Shown: positions 1 through 9,400 of the stretch, one piece after another | Layout: each line of letters opens with the position of its first letter | How positions within the stretch are numbered: the stretch's first letter is position 1 | DNA from: Sycobia sp. Sy_11 | Lineage: Eukaryota > Arthropoda > Insecta > Hymenoptera > Epichrysomallidae | Assembly: GCA_018907035.1 (NCBI GenBank) | Contig: JACCIC010000178.1 | Location: 682,001-746,000, forward strand | Length of the DNA: 64,000 bases | Reading direction: 5' to 3' | Translations under genes and position numbers: made by a program | Notes under the pieces: model-generated | Database searches by the model: none | What the model saw: only the letters and a program-made list of their open reading frames with translations | What the model was told of the DNA's origin: nothing

Positions 1-44
1 CAATTCATCAACACTAAGACCCGATACAGAGGACTGGAAATTAG

Positions 45-231
45 TACTCTTGTCAAAATATAGAGGAAAATAATGCACAAATGCCACAACGCCCCAAAAT
101 CAGGGCAGTTCAGAGTGGAAAAGATTCTCCACAAAATCTTACTTCTATAAAAGTTAAACCGGTGACGTGCACAGAGGAAGAAAGAGATCATCTGGATCCG
201 TTTAGCGCATACCCACTTCACCAGACTGTAC
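45..231 (+). CDS. Possible internal exon of an unrecognised host gene
   Basis: An open frame runs from just after a TTAG acceptor-like site (41-44) to a strong GTAAGT donor beginning at 232. It encodes about 62 residues with mixed, non-repetitive composition, including the stretch CTEEERDHLDPFSAYPLHQT. An ATG at 81 is in frame, so it could also be a first exon. The good donor and ordinary composition favour a real exon over chance, but I do not recognise the protein and the partner exon was not identified. The window edge cuts off upstream context. Confidence 0.3.
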
Positions 232-328
232 GGTAAGTTAATCACTGCTTCGACACAGTAAAATTCATTACCGCGACCATTACTGTTAAACAGTTCGTGG
301 AATTTTTTCGCACGACCAACAATGAGTT

Positions 329-637
329 TTGAATGGAATTCGCATTCAGTTGGACGCATCGTTTTCTCGCTACATTGGCCAAGACGGATCTTATCGAATG
401 ATTGAGAAGGCCAAGCGCTTCCGTTTTATGCCCATATTCTACGACGCAAATCACGTACAACCTGAGTCGAGCATTGTAGAGCATGTGCTCCAAGCTCAGA
501 TAAATCGATGCTTAGGGCAAACCCTCGCCCTAATGAACCTCGATTTTTTTAATAAAATCATTATTATCATCACGGAGTCCTGCAATTTGAAAAACGTATA
601 TCTAGGAGCAGTGCACGACACATTTGAGCAATATTAA
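329..637 (+). CDS. Unrecognised ORF, 102 codons
   Basis: This ORF starts at an ATG and has ordinary amino-acid composition in its first two thirds (charged and aromatic residues, several Cys and His). It then becomes Ile-rich. I recognise no motif. It follows the candidate exon at 45-231 but is not clearly joined to it by splice sites. It may be a decayed element gene; an antisense ORF of 83 codons overlaps it, so coding direction is uncertain. Confidence 0.15.
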   Translation: MNGIRIQLDASFSRYIGQDGSYRMIEKAKRFRFMPIFYDANHVQPESSIVEHVLQAQINRCLGQTLALMNLDFFNKIIIIITESCNLKNVYLGAVHDTFEQY

Positions 638-737
638 AGGCAGACTATATTTTTTACCTATCAGTACTGAATAATTGTGAATTTAAAGCATTCAGCTTAT
701 CATATGAGTCGCACCGTATTCTTCGTGTATTAGAATT

Positions 738-1091
738 ATGAAAAAGTTTATTTTCGAGAATTACACTTATATAGACCGGGAAACTCATATTCCCATGGGC
801 GACGGCTACTTTTGTTTCCAAGTCAAGGAAAGTAAGTCTTTACGGTATTTGGACATAAACCATCAACCCGTATGTTTTATCATTAACGCCGAATATGCCC
901 AATACGAAGTTAGTAGAGAATCATGGAATCACTGCACAACGAATTTTCACATCATCTTATGTAGTAGGTCAAATACAGTGAAATTAAACTGTTACAGGCA
1001 GATTAAGGAGTTTCTCATTAACGTCAGCGTGCGTGCTGTATCAGCAATAATGATTGTAAACTGTCTGGGTAAGAGAAGACTCGCGCGATAG
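738..1091 (+). CDS. Unrecognised ORF, 117 codons
   Basis: An ATG-started ORF with balanced composition and few low-complexity runs, in a stretch with slightly higher GC than the AT-rich DNA after it. No domain, signal peptide or membrane segment is evident. It lies in the same direction as the ORF at 329-637. Between its end and the Penelope insertion at 1695 I see only AT-rich DNA without a recognisable gene. Confidence 0.15.
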   Translation: MKKFIFENYTYIDRETHIPMGDGYFCFQVKESKSLRYLDINHQPVCFIINAEYAQYEVSRESWNHCTTNFHIILCSRSNTVKLNCYRQIKEFLINVSVRAVSAIMIVNCLGKRRLAR

Positions 1092-1680
1092 TCATTAAAT
1101 TCGTTTTAACATATCATGATATCAACTCACTATATACGTTCAGATAAAAAGTTTCATGCTATCCTTGCCAGAGCAATCACAAATTTAGCTACGTAAAGAG
1201 GCAGCAAGAATTGTAAAAAGCGAGCATTACGTCATAATATTTAGAAAAATATGCCTGCTATGTATATATGTAATATTATAAATAAAAAAATACCCTCATG
1301 CAATTTTTTCTAGCTTGTAAGCAAATTAATTTTTAGGGCGCAGTGATGTAACGACAAGCCTACAATTAGAGCTAAGCTGTATGCATACGCATGCGCAAAC
1401 GGGCTCGATATATCGTATTTCGCACACTAATGTATATGTTTGTAGGCATGTCTCACCCATGTAGAGAAATCTGAACCACAATTCTCGTTGTAATATTTTA
1501 GTTCAATGGAAGCATCTCCCTGTATACAGTCGACAAATCTTCATAAAATAAATGTGTTATCTTACTGAATTGTCTTGATTATTTTTTATCACCTTACATT
1601 CCGTACGGCGAAAAACGCTCAGTATTAAGCGGCGTGTGCTTTATCACGAAGTGTACTTGCCATAAACCCTACAAAGTAAT

Positions 1681-1694
1681 ATCTGGTAATATCA
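1681..1694. repeat. Left target-site duplication of the Penelope-like element
   Basis: ATCTGGTAATATCA here is repeated exactly at 5179-5192 on the other side of the element. The first two bases may match by chance, so the true duplication is 12-14 bp. It fixes the element borders and shows that this copy was inserted by transposition. Confidence 0.85.
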
Positions 1695-2041
1695 ATTGAA
1701 TTGTACTTCTGTCGACTGCCCATATACAAATTAATAAATATTTTTTATTGGTCTTACAGTCCAATCAATTTCAACCAAAAATAAAATAAAATAAAAATAA
1801 AAATAAAAATAAAATAAAAATAAAAACTAAAAAATAAAAAATAAAAATAACAATAAAAAATAAAAAATAAGAAATACAAATAATAAATAATAAAAATAAA
1901 AAATAAAAATTAAAAATAAAAATTAAATTAAAAATTAAATTAAAATGATAATGACAGTCAGACTGTCCTTGTTTATATTCACCCCCGTAGACTAATCTGA
2001 AAATAAAATATTAGCTGAAAAAATTCTTTGTTAGTAAAGTG
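1693..2041 (-). repeat. Penelope pseudo-LTR, copy 1
   Basis: About 349 bp, starting with CAATTGAATTGTAC and ending in GTTAGTAAAGTG. It contains a long A-rich run of AAAAT-type repeats (about 1780-1945). It matches 4719-5065 almost base for base, with one two-base length difference near 1945. Confidence 0.85.
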
Positions 2042-2223
2042 CAGTCTGACTGTCCCCAACACCCTTACCTAATTGAAGACTTGTCCAACGTTTCGAGCTC
2101 GCTACGGCTCCTCATCAGGGACTAATCTAAACCTTATATTCTAATCTATATATACTCATCCCCACCACCAAATTTCGTAAATTAAATATAAATTCCCCCT
2201 CTACACAAATTGTCCAAAACCAA

Positions 2224-3015
2224 TCAATTTAATAAGGAATGATAAACACTGTCCAATCTACCAGACTCTAACATTAAATTCACATTATTTCGATTCTTGG
2301 AAATGTGAATACTTTCAAGACTCTCCCGTTTATACTTATTATTAATACCATATTCCAAAATATCCACATTCACAAAATCAAAAGAATGTAAAAACTTTAA
2401 ACAATGCTCTTTTAAACCAGAAGTAATATGTGAGCTACGTAAACTATATTTATGCTCATAAATTCTCTTTTTTAAATATCTACCTGTTTGTCCAATATAG
2501 TATTTATCACAATCCATGCAATTAATCTTGTAAACAACTCCTGATTTTAAGCATAAATCATCCTTATCTTTGCAATTATTAAACAATCTACTTAAATTAT
2601 TGCGATTTTTAAAGAAAATTTGAATGTTATATTTCCGAAAATTTCTTTTTATTCTTTCAGATAATCCTCGAACATATGGTAAGACAATAATTTTGCCTCC
2701 GTTAAAATCAATTCCTGCACTATGTCTATTTTCGGTATTATAAATTTCAAACAATCTCTCAGCAATCAATCTATTAATAAATTGAATTGGATAGCCATTA
2801 TTAATAAAAGTCTCTCTTACTATCTGTAAATTATTTTGTCTAAAATCTTTATGTGACAATTTAATTGCTCTGTCAATGACACCCCTCAATGCCCCAATTT
2901 TGTTTCCGAATTGGTGGTGTGAATTAAAATCTAAAAACCTACCTGACCAAGTAGGCTTTCTGTACCAATTAAGTTTTACCTTATTATTACTACATCTAAT
3001 CACATTAACGTCCAA
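2224..3015 (-). CDS. Penelope GIY-YIG endonuclease domain (C-terminal half of the polyprotein)
   Basis: The 263-codon frame contains GVVYKI at residues 159-164 and YYIGQTGR at residues 172-179, the GIY-YIG nuclease signature. Downstream are an Arg (184) and His (188) in RIYEHK and Glu residues near 231-234 that fit the catalytic set. A Cys pair (CMDC, 166-169) lies between the two signature halves, as in Penelope endonucleases. This nuclease is expected to nick the target DNA that primes reverse transcription. The listed start is not a real protein start: the frame is continuous with the upstream RT except for a one-base slip at 3014-3018. Confidence 0.85.
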   Translation of the reverse strand: MDVNVIRCSNNKVKLNWYRKPTWSGRFLDFNSHHQFGNKIGALRGVIDRAIKLSHKDFRQNNLQIVRETFINNGYPIQFINRLIAERLFEIYNTENRHSAGIDFNGGKIIVLPYVRGLSERIKRNFRKYNIQIFFKNRNNLSRLFNNCKDKDDLCLKSGVVYKINCMDCDKYYIGQTGRYLKKRIYEHKYSLRSSHITSGLKEHCLKFLHSFDFVNVDILEYGINNKYKRESLESIHISKNRNNVNLMLESGRLDSVYHSLLN

Positions 3016-4673
3016 AAACTTAACTGACTATTTACTTCAACCTCCCTTGTAAATTTAATTCTGTCATGTACAGAATTGAAAACATCCACCATTTCATCCA
3101 CAAAAACTTCTGGAACAATTGTAAAGATATCATCAACATATCTCTTAAATATCATTGGTTCAAAAAGCAATTTTGACAAGGCTATACTTTCCAACTTTTC
3201 CATAACTAAATTAGCTATAACCGGTGACAAAGGCGACCCCATTGGACATCCGTATTTTTGTTCATAAAATTTATTATCAAATGAAAAAATTGTGTTATTA
3301 AAAACCAAATTAATTGCTTTAATAAATTCATTCATTGTCAATTTTGTATGCAAATTAATTTCATTCCACTTTTCCTGTATAATATCATTTAACAACTCTA
3401 AAGGTACATTTGTAAACAAAGATACTACATCCAATGAAATCATCTTGTAGTTTTTCGGAATAACAATATCTTTCATTTCATTGTAAAAACACCAACTATC
3501 CTTAATGTAAGAACTAGTTCTTCCAACTATCTTAACCAATATATTAGACAAAAATCTAGCAATATTATAAGTTGGGAAACCTATGGAAGATATTATTATT
3601 CTAAATGTCAGATTTTCTTTATGAATCTTGGGAAGCCCATAACATTTTGCCACAGTTCCATTTTCACATTTTAAATACTTATATGTAGTATCATTTATAT
3701 ATTCATTTCTTTTCCAATTATTTAATAACTCTTTCAAATTATTTTGTAGCTTAATGATATGTGGATTACCAATCTTCAAATAAGTACTATCATCATTTAA
3801 TATATTATTTATACAATTTATGTAATCAATTTTATTGGAAGCTACAGTTACATTACCTTTGTCGGCCTTTTGGAAGATTATATTAGGGTTATTTTTCAAA
3901 AAATTCTTCGCGGTAATCAAATCATGTATAAAATTACTATTTAAAAAATTATCAAATTTATTTTCTCTTTTAAAATTACTAATGACATTAACCAAAGATG
4001 CCCTACATTCCTTTTTTACTTCATCATTTAAACCAAAAAGATTACTTTCAACCTCCGCGATGATTTCTTTGATCGGGAGATTACTTTTACAATATAATAT
4101 TCCATGTTTGGCACCTTTAGACATGATGTTTATTACTTCATTTGGTATCTCCTTGTCAGTTAGATTCTTAAACCAATTTTTATTGTTTGCATTGTTAAAT
4201 TGATAGCTTTGAAATTGTTTTTTATTTCTTAAACATTCAAATTTCCTTTTTAGTGTTTGTCTATTAATATATTTTGTCTTAATAAAATGTTTGTTTTGAC
4301 CAAGAAAAAATTCATGTAATTCATTTCTTTCTATATTTTGATATAAATAATGTTTAATCTTTAATAAATATCTATTTAAGGAATGAATCTGAATATGTAA
4401 ATCTCTAATTTCTAAATTAAGTAATTTATTTTTGAAAAAGAAAATATTTTTCTTTAGATCATAACAAACATTATTACTATAAACCTGCAAAAAATATTCA
4501 TCATGAAATCTATTATTAATGTGTACCGGAAATATATTTGATTTCTTGCATCTAATAAGGAATGTAAGTTTTTCTTTAAGAATTACAACTTTTAAATTCA
4601 TTTTAATCCATTTTGAACAATAATCTTTAATAGTACTACCATATTTACAATAAATTTCTCTAAAATAAATCAT
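3000..4673 (-). CDS. Penelope reverse transcriptase (N-terminal half of the polyprotein)
   Basis: 557 codons from the ATG at 4673. Core motifs are in order: FQKADKGNVTV (267-277), YGLPKIHK (345-352), motif A SLDVVSLFTNVP with Asp415, GCPMGSPLSP (475-484) and motif C YVDD (512-515). These are Penelope-type motifs, the RT group closest to telomerase. The frame ends early at 3000 because an A run at 3014-3018 (minus-strand T run) is one base short, which moves the ribosome out of the endonuclease frame. The 16-base overlap with the endonuclease ORF is thus an artefact of the slip. Everything else appears intact. Confidence 0.9.
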   Translation of the reverse strand: MIYFREIYCKYGSTIKDYCSKWIKMNLKVVILKEKLTFLIRCKKSNIFPVHINNRFHDEYFLQVYSNNVCYDLKKNIFFFKNKLLNLEIRDLHIQIHSLNRYLLKIKHYLYQNIERNELHEFFLGQNKHFIKTKYINRQTLKRKFECLRNKKQFQSYQFNNANNKNWFKNLTDKEIPNEVINIMSKGAKHGILYCKSNLPIKEIIAEVESNLFGLNDEVKKECRASLVNVISNFKRENKFDNFLNSNFIHDLITAKNFLKNNPNIIFQKADKGNVTVASNKIDYINCINNILNDDSTYLKIGNPHIIKLQNNLKELLNNWKRNEYINDTTYKYLKCENGTVAKCYGLPKIHKENLTFRIIISSIGFPTYNIARFLSNILVKIVGRTSSYIKDSWCFYNEMKDIVIPKNYKMISLDVVSLFTNVPLELLNDIIQEKWNEINLHTKLTMNEFIKAINLVFNNTIFSFDNKFYEQKYGCPMGSPLSPVIANLVMEKLESIALSKLLFEPMIFKRYVDDIFTIVPEVFVDEMVDVFNSVHDRIKFTREVEVNSQLSFWTLM

Positions 4674-4718
4674 GATATACCCCTTAATTTAAGTTAAATA
4701 GACCTTCTATTTTAAAAC

Positions 4719-5065
4719 AATTGAATTGTACTTCTGTCGACTGCCCATATACAAATTAATAAATATTTTTTATTGGTCTTACAGTCCAATCAATTTCAAC
4801 CAAAAATAAAATAAAATAAAAATAAAAATAAAAATAAAATAAAAATAAAAACTAAAAAATAAAAAATAAAAATAACAATAAAAAATAAAAAATAAGAAAT
4901 ACAAATAATAAATAATAAAAATAAAAAATAAAAATTAAAAATAAAAATTAAATTAAAAATTAAATTAAATGATAATGACAGTCAGACTGTCCTTGTTTAT
5001 ATTCACCCCCGTAGACTAATCTGAAAATAAAATATTAGCTGAAAAAATTCTTTGTTAGTAAAGTG
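4719..5065 (-). repeat. Penelope pseudo-LTR, copy 2
   Basis: Second copy of the 1693-2041 repeat, in the same orientation, at the 5' side of the minus-strand coding region. Its near identity to copy 1 supports a recent insertion. Confidence 0.85.
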
Positions 5066-5087
5066 TTATTCTTTGTTAGTTAGTTAG

Positions 5088-5180
5088 TATTTTTATTTTA
5101 TTTTTATTTTTATTTTTATTTTATTTTATTTTTGGTTGAAATTGATTGGACTGTAAGACCAATAAAAAATATTTATTAAT
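5088..5180 (+). repeat. Inverted pseudo-LTR fragment at the Penelope 5' end
   Basis: This is the reverse complement of about 1730-1822 in pseudo-LTR 1, including the A-rich tract and the ATTGGTCTTACAGTCC block. Inverted partial copies at the 5' end are a regular by-product of Penelope insertion. Confidence 0.8.
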
Positions 5181-5192
5181 CTGGTAATATCA
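5179..5192. repeat. Right target-site duplication of the Penelope-like element
   Basis: Exact repeat of 1681-1694 that closes the element. Confidence 0.85.
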
Positions 5193-5246
5193 CTATAAAT
5201 CGAATTCAAGTGTCGCAACAAGAATAATTAATTCAAAACAAGGACA

Positions 5247-5429
5247 ATGGCACTGAAACTCGAGCCTAGATCAAATGTTCTGGCTATACTCAGAACAAAA
5301 GACAAAAAGAGAGAGGAAAGGAACAGAAGTGCGATTGGTTTAAAGGGAGAAGCGCGATGTGATGATGATGATGTGCTTAGTGCTTTCAAAAAGAAGAATA
5401 ATGAAAGACATTGTAGATTCGATTGTTGA
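5247..5429 (+). CDS. Short unrecognised ORF, 60 codons
   Basis: A small, highly charged ORF (many Lys, Arg and Glu, and a DDDD run) begins 55 bp after the Penelope target duplication. Before the insertion it would have continued the sequence at 1.6 kb. I recognise no family. It could be a first exon or chance. From 5430 to 6263 the DNA is AT-rich with no gene that I can support. Confidence 0.15.
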   Translation: MALKLEPRSNVLAILRTKDKKREERNRSAIGLKGEARCDDDDVLSAFKKKNNERHCRFDC

Positions 5430-6263
5430 ACAGTAAAGATCTTTTGGTTACATATTTTTTGACATTCATTTATTTAATTTATTCTCTTGACTACTTTTGT
5501 AGATTTAAATTTCGTTTCCATATGTACAAGTAATACTTTTTTTTTTAAATATTCAGTTTATTAATAAATATTATTTTTATCAGTTTATCAAAATATGATT
5601 CAATTTAGATTTAATTTTAATAATAAATTAATATATTCGAACAAATTCTTTTCCTATAGTACATGAGTAAAATATCATAGAAAACTCGGAGTGGCACACT
5701 TTGCACAACTTGAAAAACAAACGTAGGCAGTCCATAAGGATTGCTTATTTCACATGAAATGTCTGCTTACATGTGCTTAAAATAAATGGAATCACATGGA
5801 ATATCGGCTTACATGTGCTTAAAAAATGTCATCCTATACGTAAATAAAAATAATGTCATGTTTCTGAAAAATGCAACAAAAAATCAGATTACCCTAATTA
5901 TCTCTGATATAATTAGATAAAATTTAGAATCCATGCAAACGACGTAGTGTTATGAAAAATTCAATTTGAATTTCCAGGCAAATGATGTCCATTTTTCAAA
6001 AAAATTAAATATGAAATCCAGGCAACTGGCATTTTTTTAAAAAAATACAGTATAAATATCCGTGTAGTATAAAAAATCATATGGTTTTTCATCATTTGTT
6101 ACACGATTTATCAAGTAACAATTTTATGTGATTTGACATATGATAAATCAGTTACAAACTCCAAAAGAAATTAATTAAATGCATTAAATAAAATATAAAT
6201 AAAATTACTGTAAAGTAAAATATCTGATAAAAAATAATAACTTCAATAGTTTGTAGAATCTTA

Positions 6264-6269
6264 TTTATT
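6264..6269 (-). terminator. Candidate TERT poly(A) signal
   Basis: AATAAA on the minus strand, about 21 bp after the TERT stop codon (6292-6290). AT-rich DNA makes chance hexamers common, so this is only a positional candidate. Confidence 0.4.
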
Positions 6270-6289
6270 CAAATTTATAATTAAAGAGT

Positions 6290-6450
6290 TTATTTTATTA
6301 ATTTAATAGTATCAGAATATCTCATTAACATTTTTTTGAATTCTTTAATTAAATCTACAAAATAATTTTTCTTTTTATTAAAAATATCATAAAAAGATTT
6401 CCAAAGGATGTATTTTAAATATTTTCTATTTTTTTCATTTTCAAATTGAT
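6290..6450 (-). CDS. TERT: TERT exon 8 (C-terminal end and stop)
   Basis: The acceptor ATATTTCAG supplies the two bases needed after exon 7. The last 52 residues include NRKYLKYILWKSFYDIF, comparable with the final TERT thumb helices, and end at TAA (6292-6290). An alternative is that exon 7 reads through to 6492, but the phase match favours this exon. Confidence 0.7.
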
Positions 6451-9400
6451 CTGAAATATGTAATGTATAATTAATATTACATATAAATATTTTAAATAGA
6501 TAAGTTTTTAGTACAAACTATAATAAATAGTATTCTTCTATGATAATTACCCCAATTTGTTAATTTTCCAATGTTTTTTATAATTCTATAATTAGTTAGA
6601 TGGATAATTTTAATAACTAATTTTACTTTTAAATTTAAAGAATTTAACAATGCATAACAACGCTTAGCTTGTTGCATGGAAATAATTTTAATATTATTAA
6701 ATATTTTTTCTTCATGATTTACTTCTTTGGACATTATAAGTTTATTCATTTTTAATGAAGCTAAATTTTCCAATTTTTTTTTGAATGTTCTAGAGAAATA
6801 TATTTTATAAATATTTTATTTATATTAAAATATGAAAAGATGTTATATTTTTTTAAATTTAACTCACAAATAAGAAAGTGATGTAAAGGTTATGGAATAT
6901 CGAGCTATGTTGTACTTAGGCTCAACTTCTAGAGAATTTGAGTTAATTTTCCAGCCCAAGTAATTGAGATGAGTTACTTCATTTGCACTATTGCTCATAC
7001 AAATATTTCTATTACTTATTAGTCTTATTTTATGAAACCAACAGCTATATTCTGGAATTCCTTTATTAAGTAAACTCTGATATCTGAAAAAACATAATTA
7101 TATCCTATGATGTATATAACAATCTATGTGAGCTTAAATACTGCAAGAATCAATATTTAACAATTATTTAAAAAATTCCATTAGATTTACAGTGTTGCCT
7201 GATTTAAATTTTTTGTTATATATATACTGTCATCCACATAAGTACAAATAGAGCCATACTTTTCAAAATTACTAAAATATTTTTGCCTCATATGTGCATA
7301 ATAAATGTCACACAAGGTTGCTGATAATATTAATCCTTGAGGTACTCCTTTGCACAAGTTATATATTTTATTATCAATTGAAGCCTATAAATATTACTTT
7401 TTAGAATGTTGATAAATTTATATAATAGAAAAAGATTTATTAATTTTTAAATATATTTAAATATATTATATTACTTTCGTGTTGAAAAGATATTTTTTTA
7501 ACATTTCCAGTACATACGATTTTTCAATTACTTCCATAGTATAGGTTGATACAGATCCAAATAAGTTTTTACTTGTAGCCAGCACTTTAAACATTGAAGA
7601 CTGTTTTACCATATATCTCTGAAGTTCTAATTTATTTTCCAATTTTTCAAATAATGTTCTTATTATATCAAATAGTTTCGCTGCAGAAGTATGTTAATAA
7701 AATATAACTCCAAATTAATAAAAATAAATATTTACAAAATATGTGGTTTATATTAATAAAATTATATATTTTGTAAAGTAATTTATGATAAATGCACATA
7801 ATCTATAATATTAAAGAAAATTGTATATTGTGACACAAGGAAGCATGCCTCGCTATTCTCGAGCGACAAACATAACCTTGCCGGAAAACGTCTTTGCTGT
7901 CGTGTACAACCTACGATTTTCTTATATAAGGAGTGTCTTTCATATCTTTAAAAACGTGAACAAAAATAGAAGAACTGAAAAATGTAAAATTCTTTCTCTG
8001 TAATTATACTTGCATAAAGTGAGCTGATATATACAGGATTTATACTTAAAAGTCCTGAGTTCTGATCGCATTAGCTCCGAAATAATTTGATTATGACAAA
8101 ATGTAATCGCGCTGAATCGAAAAAATATAAGATCGTCAGTTTTCTACTAAGGATATTTCTGTGTTAGTTATTTGAACCTTAAAGTAAATTAAATGATTAC
8201 TTTCAAATTTTAAATTGATAAAGTTTGTTAGAAAGAAATATAGAGCTGGGAGGCGGGTTACAGGGCGAAGCACCCGCCGGGGTTTGTGAGCGACGATTGC
8301 TCTTATAAAAGAAATAGGAATAATCAACTCAAGACTGTAAGTTTATTCGTAATATAATCTTAAAATAAATTTTTATTAGTATAAAAATAGAATTCACAAT
8401 TAAAACTTATTTAAAAAACGAATACAGATAATTTTAAATTCTTAAACAACATTATAATAGTTTTTATGTAAAGTTATAAATAAAATATAAATTTTAATTT
8501 ATTTTAAAATCTTGAATAACTAACTCAAAATGTAAAAAAATCTAAGACCAGAATCCATGTTCTGTATGGTGAGCAATGGATCGATGAGACCGCGGAATAT
8601 TGGGTAGGTCAAATAAAGACCAGGAGAAATGTTAGTTATAAAATTGTTCTACCGACAACAAAGGTGAGAAATTTGATAGAAGTGTTCAAGCCGGAGAAAG
8701 TATCAGGAAGTGTTCATTAAAGATTAAATTATTGTATAAGGAAAATAGAGTTACCACCGCTGAAGTGGCCAAATGCTACACCCCCTGATTAATTGATACT
8801 GGGACGACCCCAGTAAGGTGGATGGTATAGTTAGACTTGTCGGCCAAGACAATATGCTTTTTGAACCATGATGTCATTTTGGGGATGGACTTTTCTCAGA
8901 TTTGGGAGAACTAAGTCCGTCTAGTATCTGAATTGTGGGGTGTACGAGATGGTAAATGGAGAGAATTTAGCCGGGCGGGGCAAGGCGATGAAGTATGTAC
9001 GGGATGGGAAATGGAGAGAGTTCAGCCGCGTGAAACAAGCCGAGGAAGAAGAAGAACAAGCTATATCAGATGAATAAGCGGATATCGTCGAAACCAGCGA
9101 GGACCAGAAAGCTATAGTCAAGCACTTCGTGCGCAGACTAGTGCCAGAGGCCGTTGGACAACTTGGAGCGACCACGTTGAGCGAATATAGTATCAAGGTG
9201 CAGAACGTAATCCTAGTCAATCACCGGCCGACACGCATGTTACCAATGATGCAGCAAGCAGAGCAAGAAGAGGTAAAGAACAGTTTGAAACAGGAATTAC
9301 CGAACGCTCGATCAGTAAGTGGAGCAACGCACCTGTCATTGTGAAGAAATCCAACGGTTCGTTCCGTTTCTGTGTAGATTACAGAGATCTGAACGCCGTT

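Larger units (their letters stand above)
1695..5180 (-). mobile_element. Penelope-like retroelement, near-complete, minus strand
   Basis: The element carries a reverse transcriptase followed by a GIY-YIG endonuclease, the architecture of Penelope retroelements. It is bounded by 12-14 bp target duplications. Two nearly identical direct repeats (1693-2041 and 4719-5065) act as pseudo-LTRs, and a shorter inverted copy of the repeat lies at the far end (5088-5180). This arrangement is typical of Penelope insertions. The repeats differ by only about two bases, so the insertion is young. One single-base frameshift between the two domains is the only coding defect I found. It sits about 1.1 kb beyond the 3' end of TERT. 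Confidence 0.9.

Noticed and set aside
1780..1945. A-rich AAAAT tract as a poly(A) tail of a LINE
   Set aside because: It is inside both pseudo-LTRs and the inverted fragment of the Penelope element.
6492..6560. TERT ending at the stop after the exon 7 frame (about 6492)
   Set aside because: A donor at 6550 and an acceptor at 6451 with matching phase lead to a better C-terminal helix region; read-through cannot be wholly excluded.
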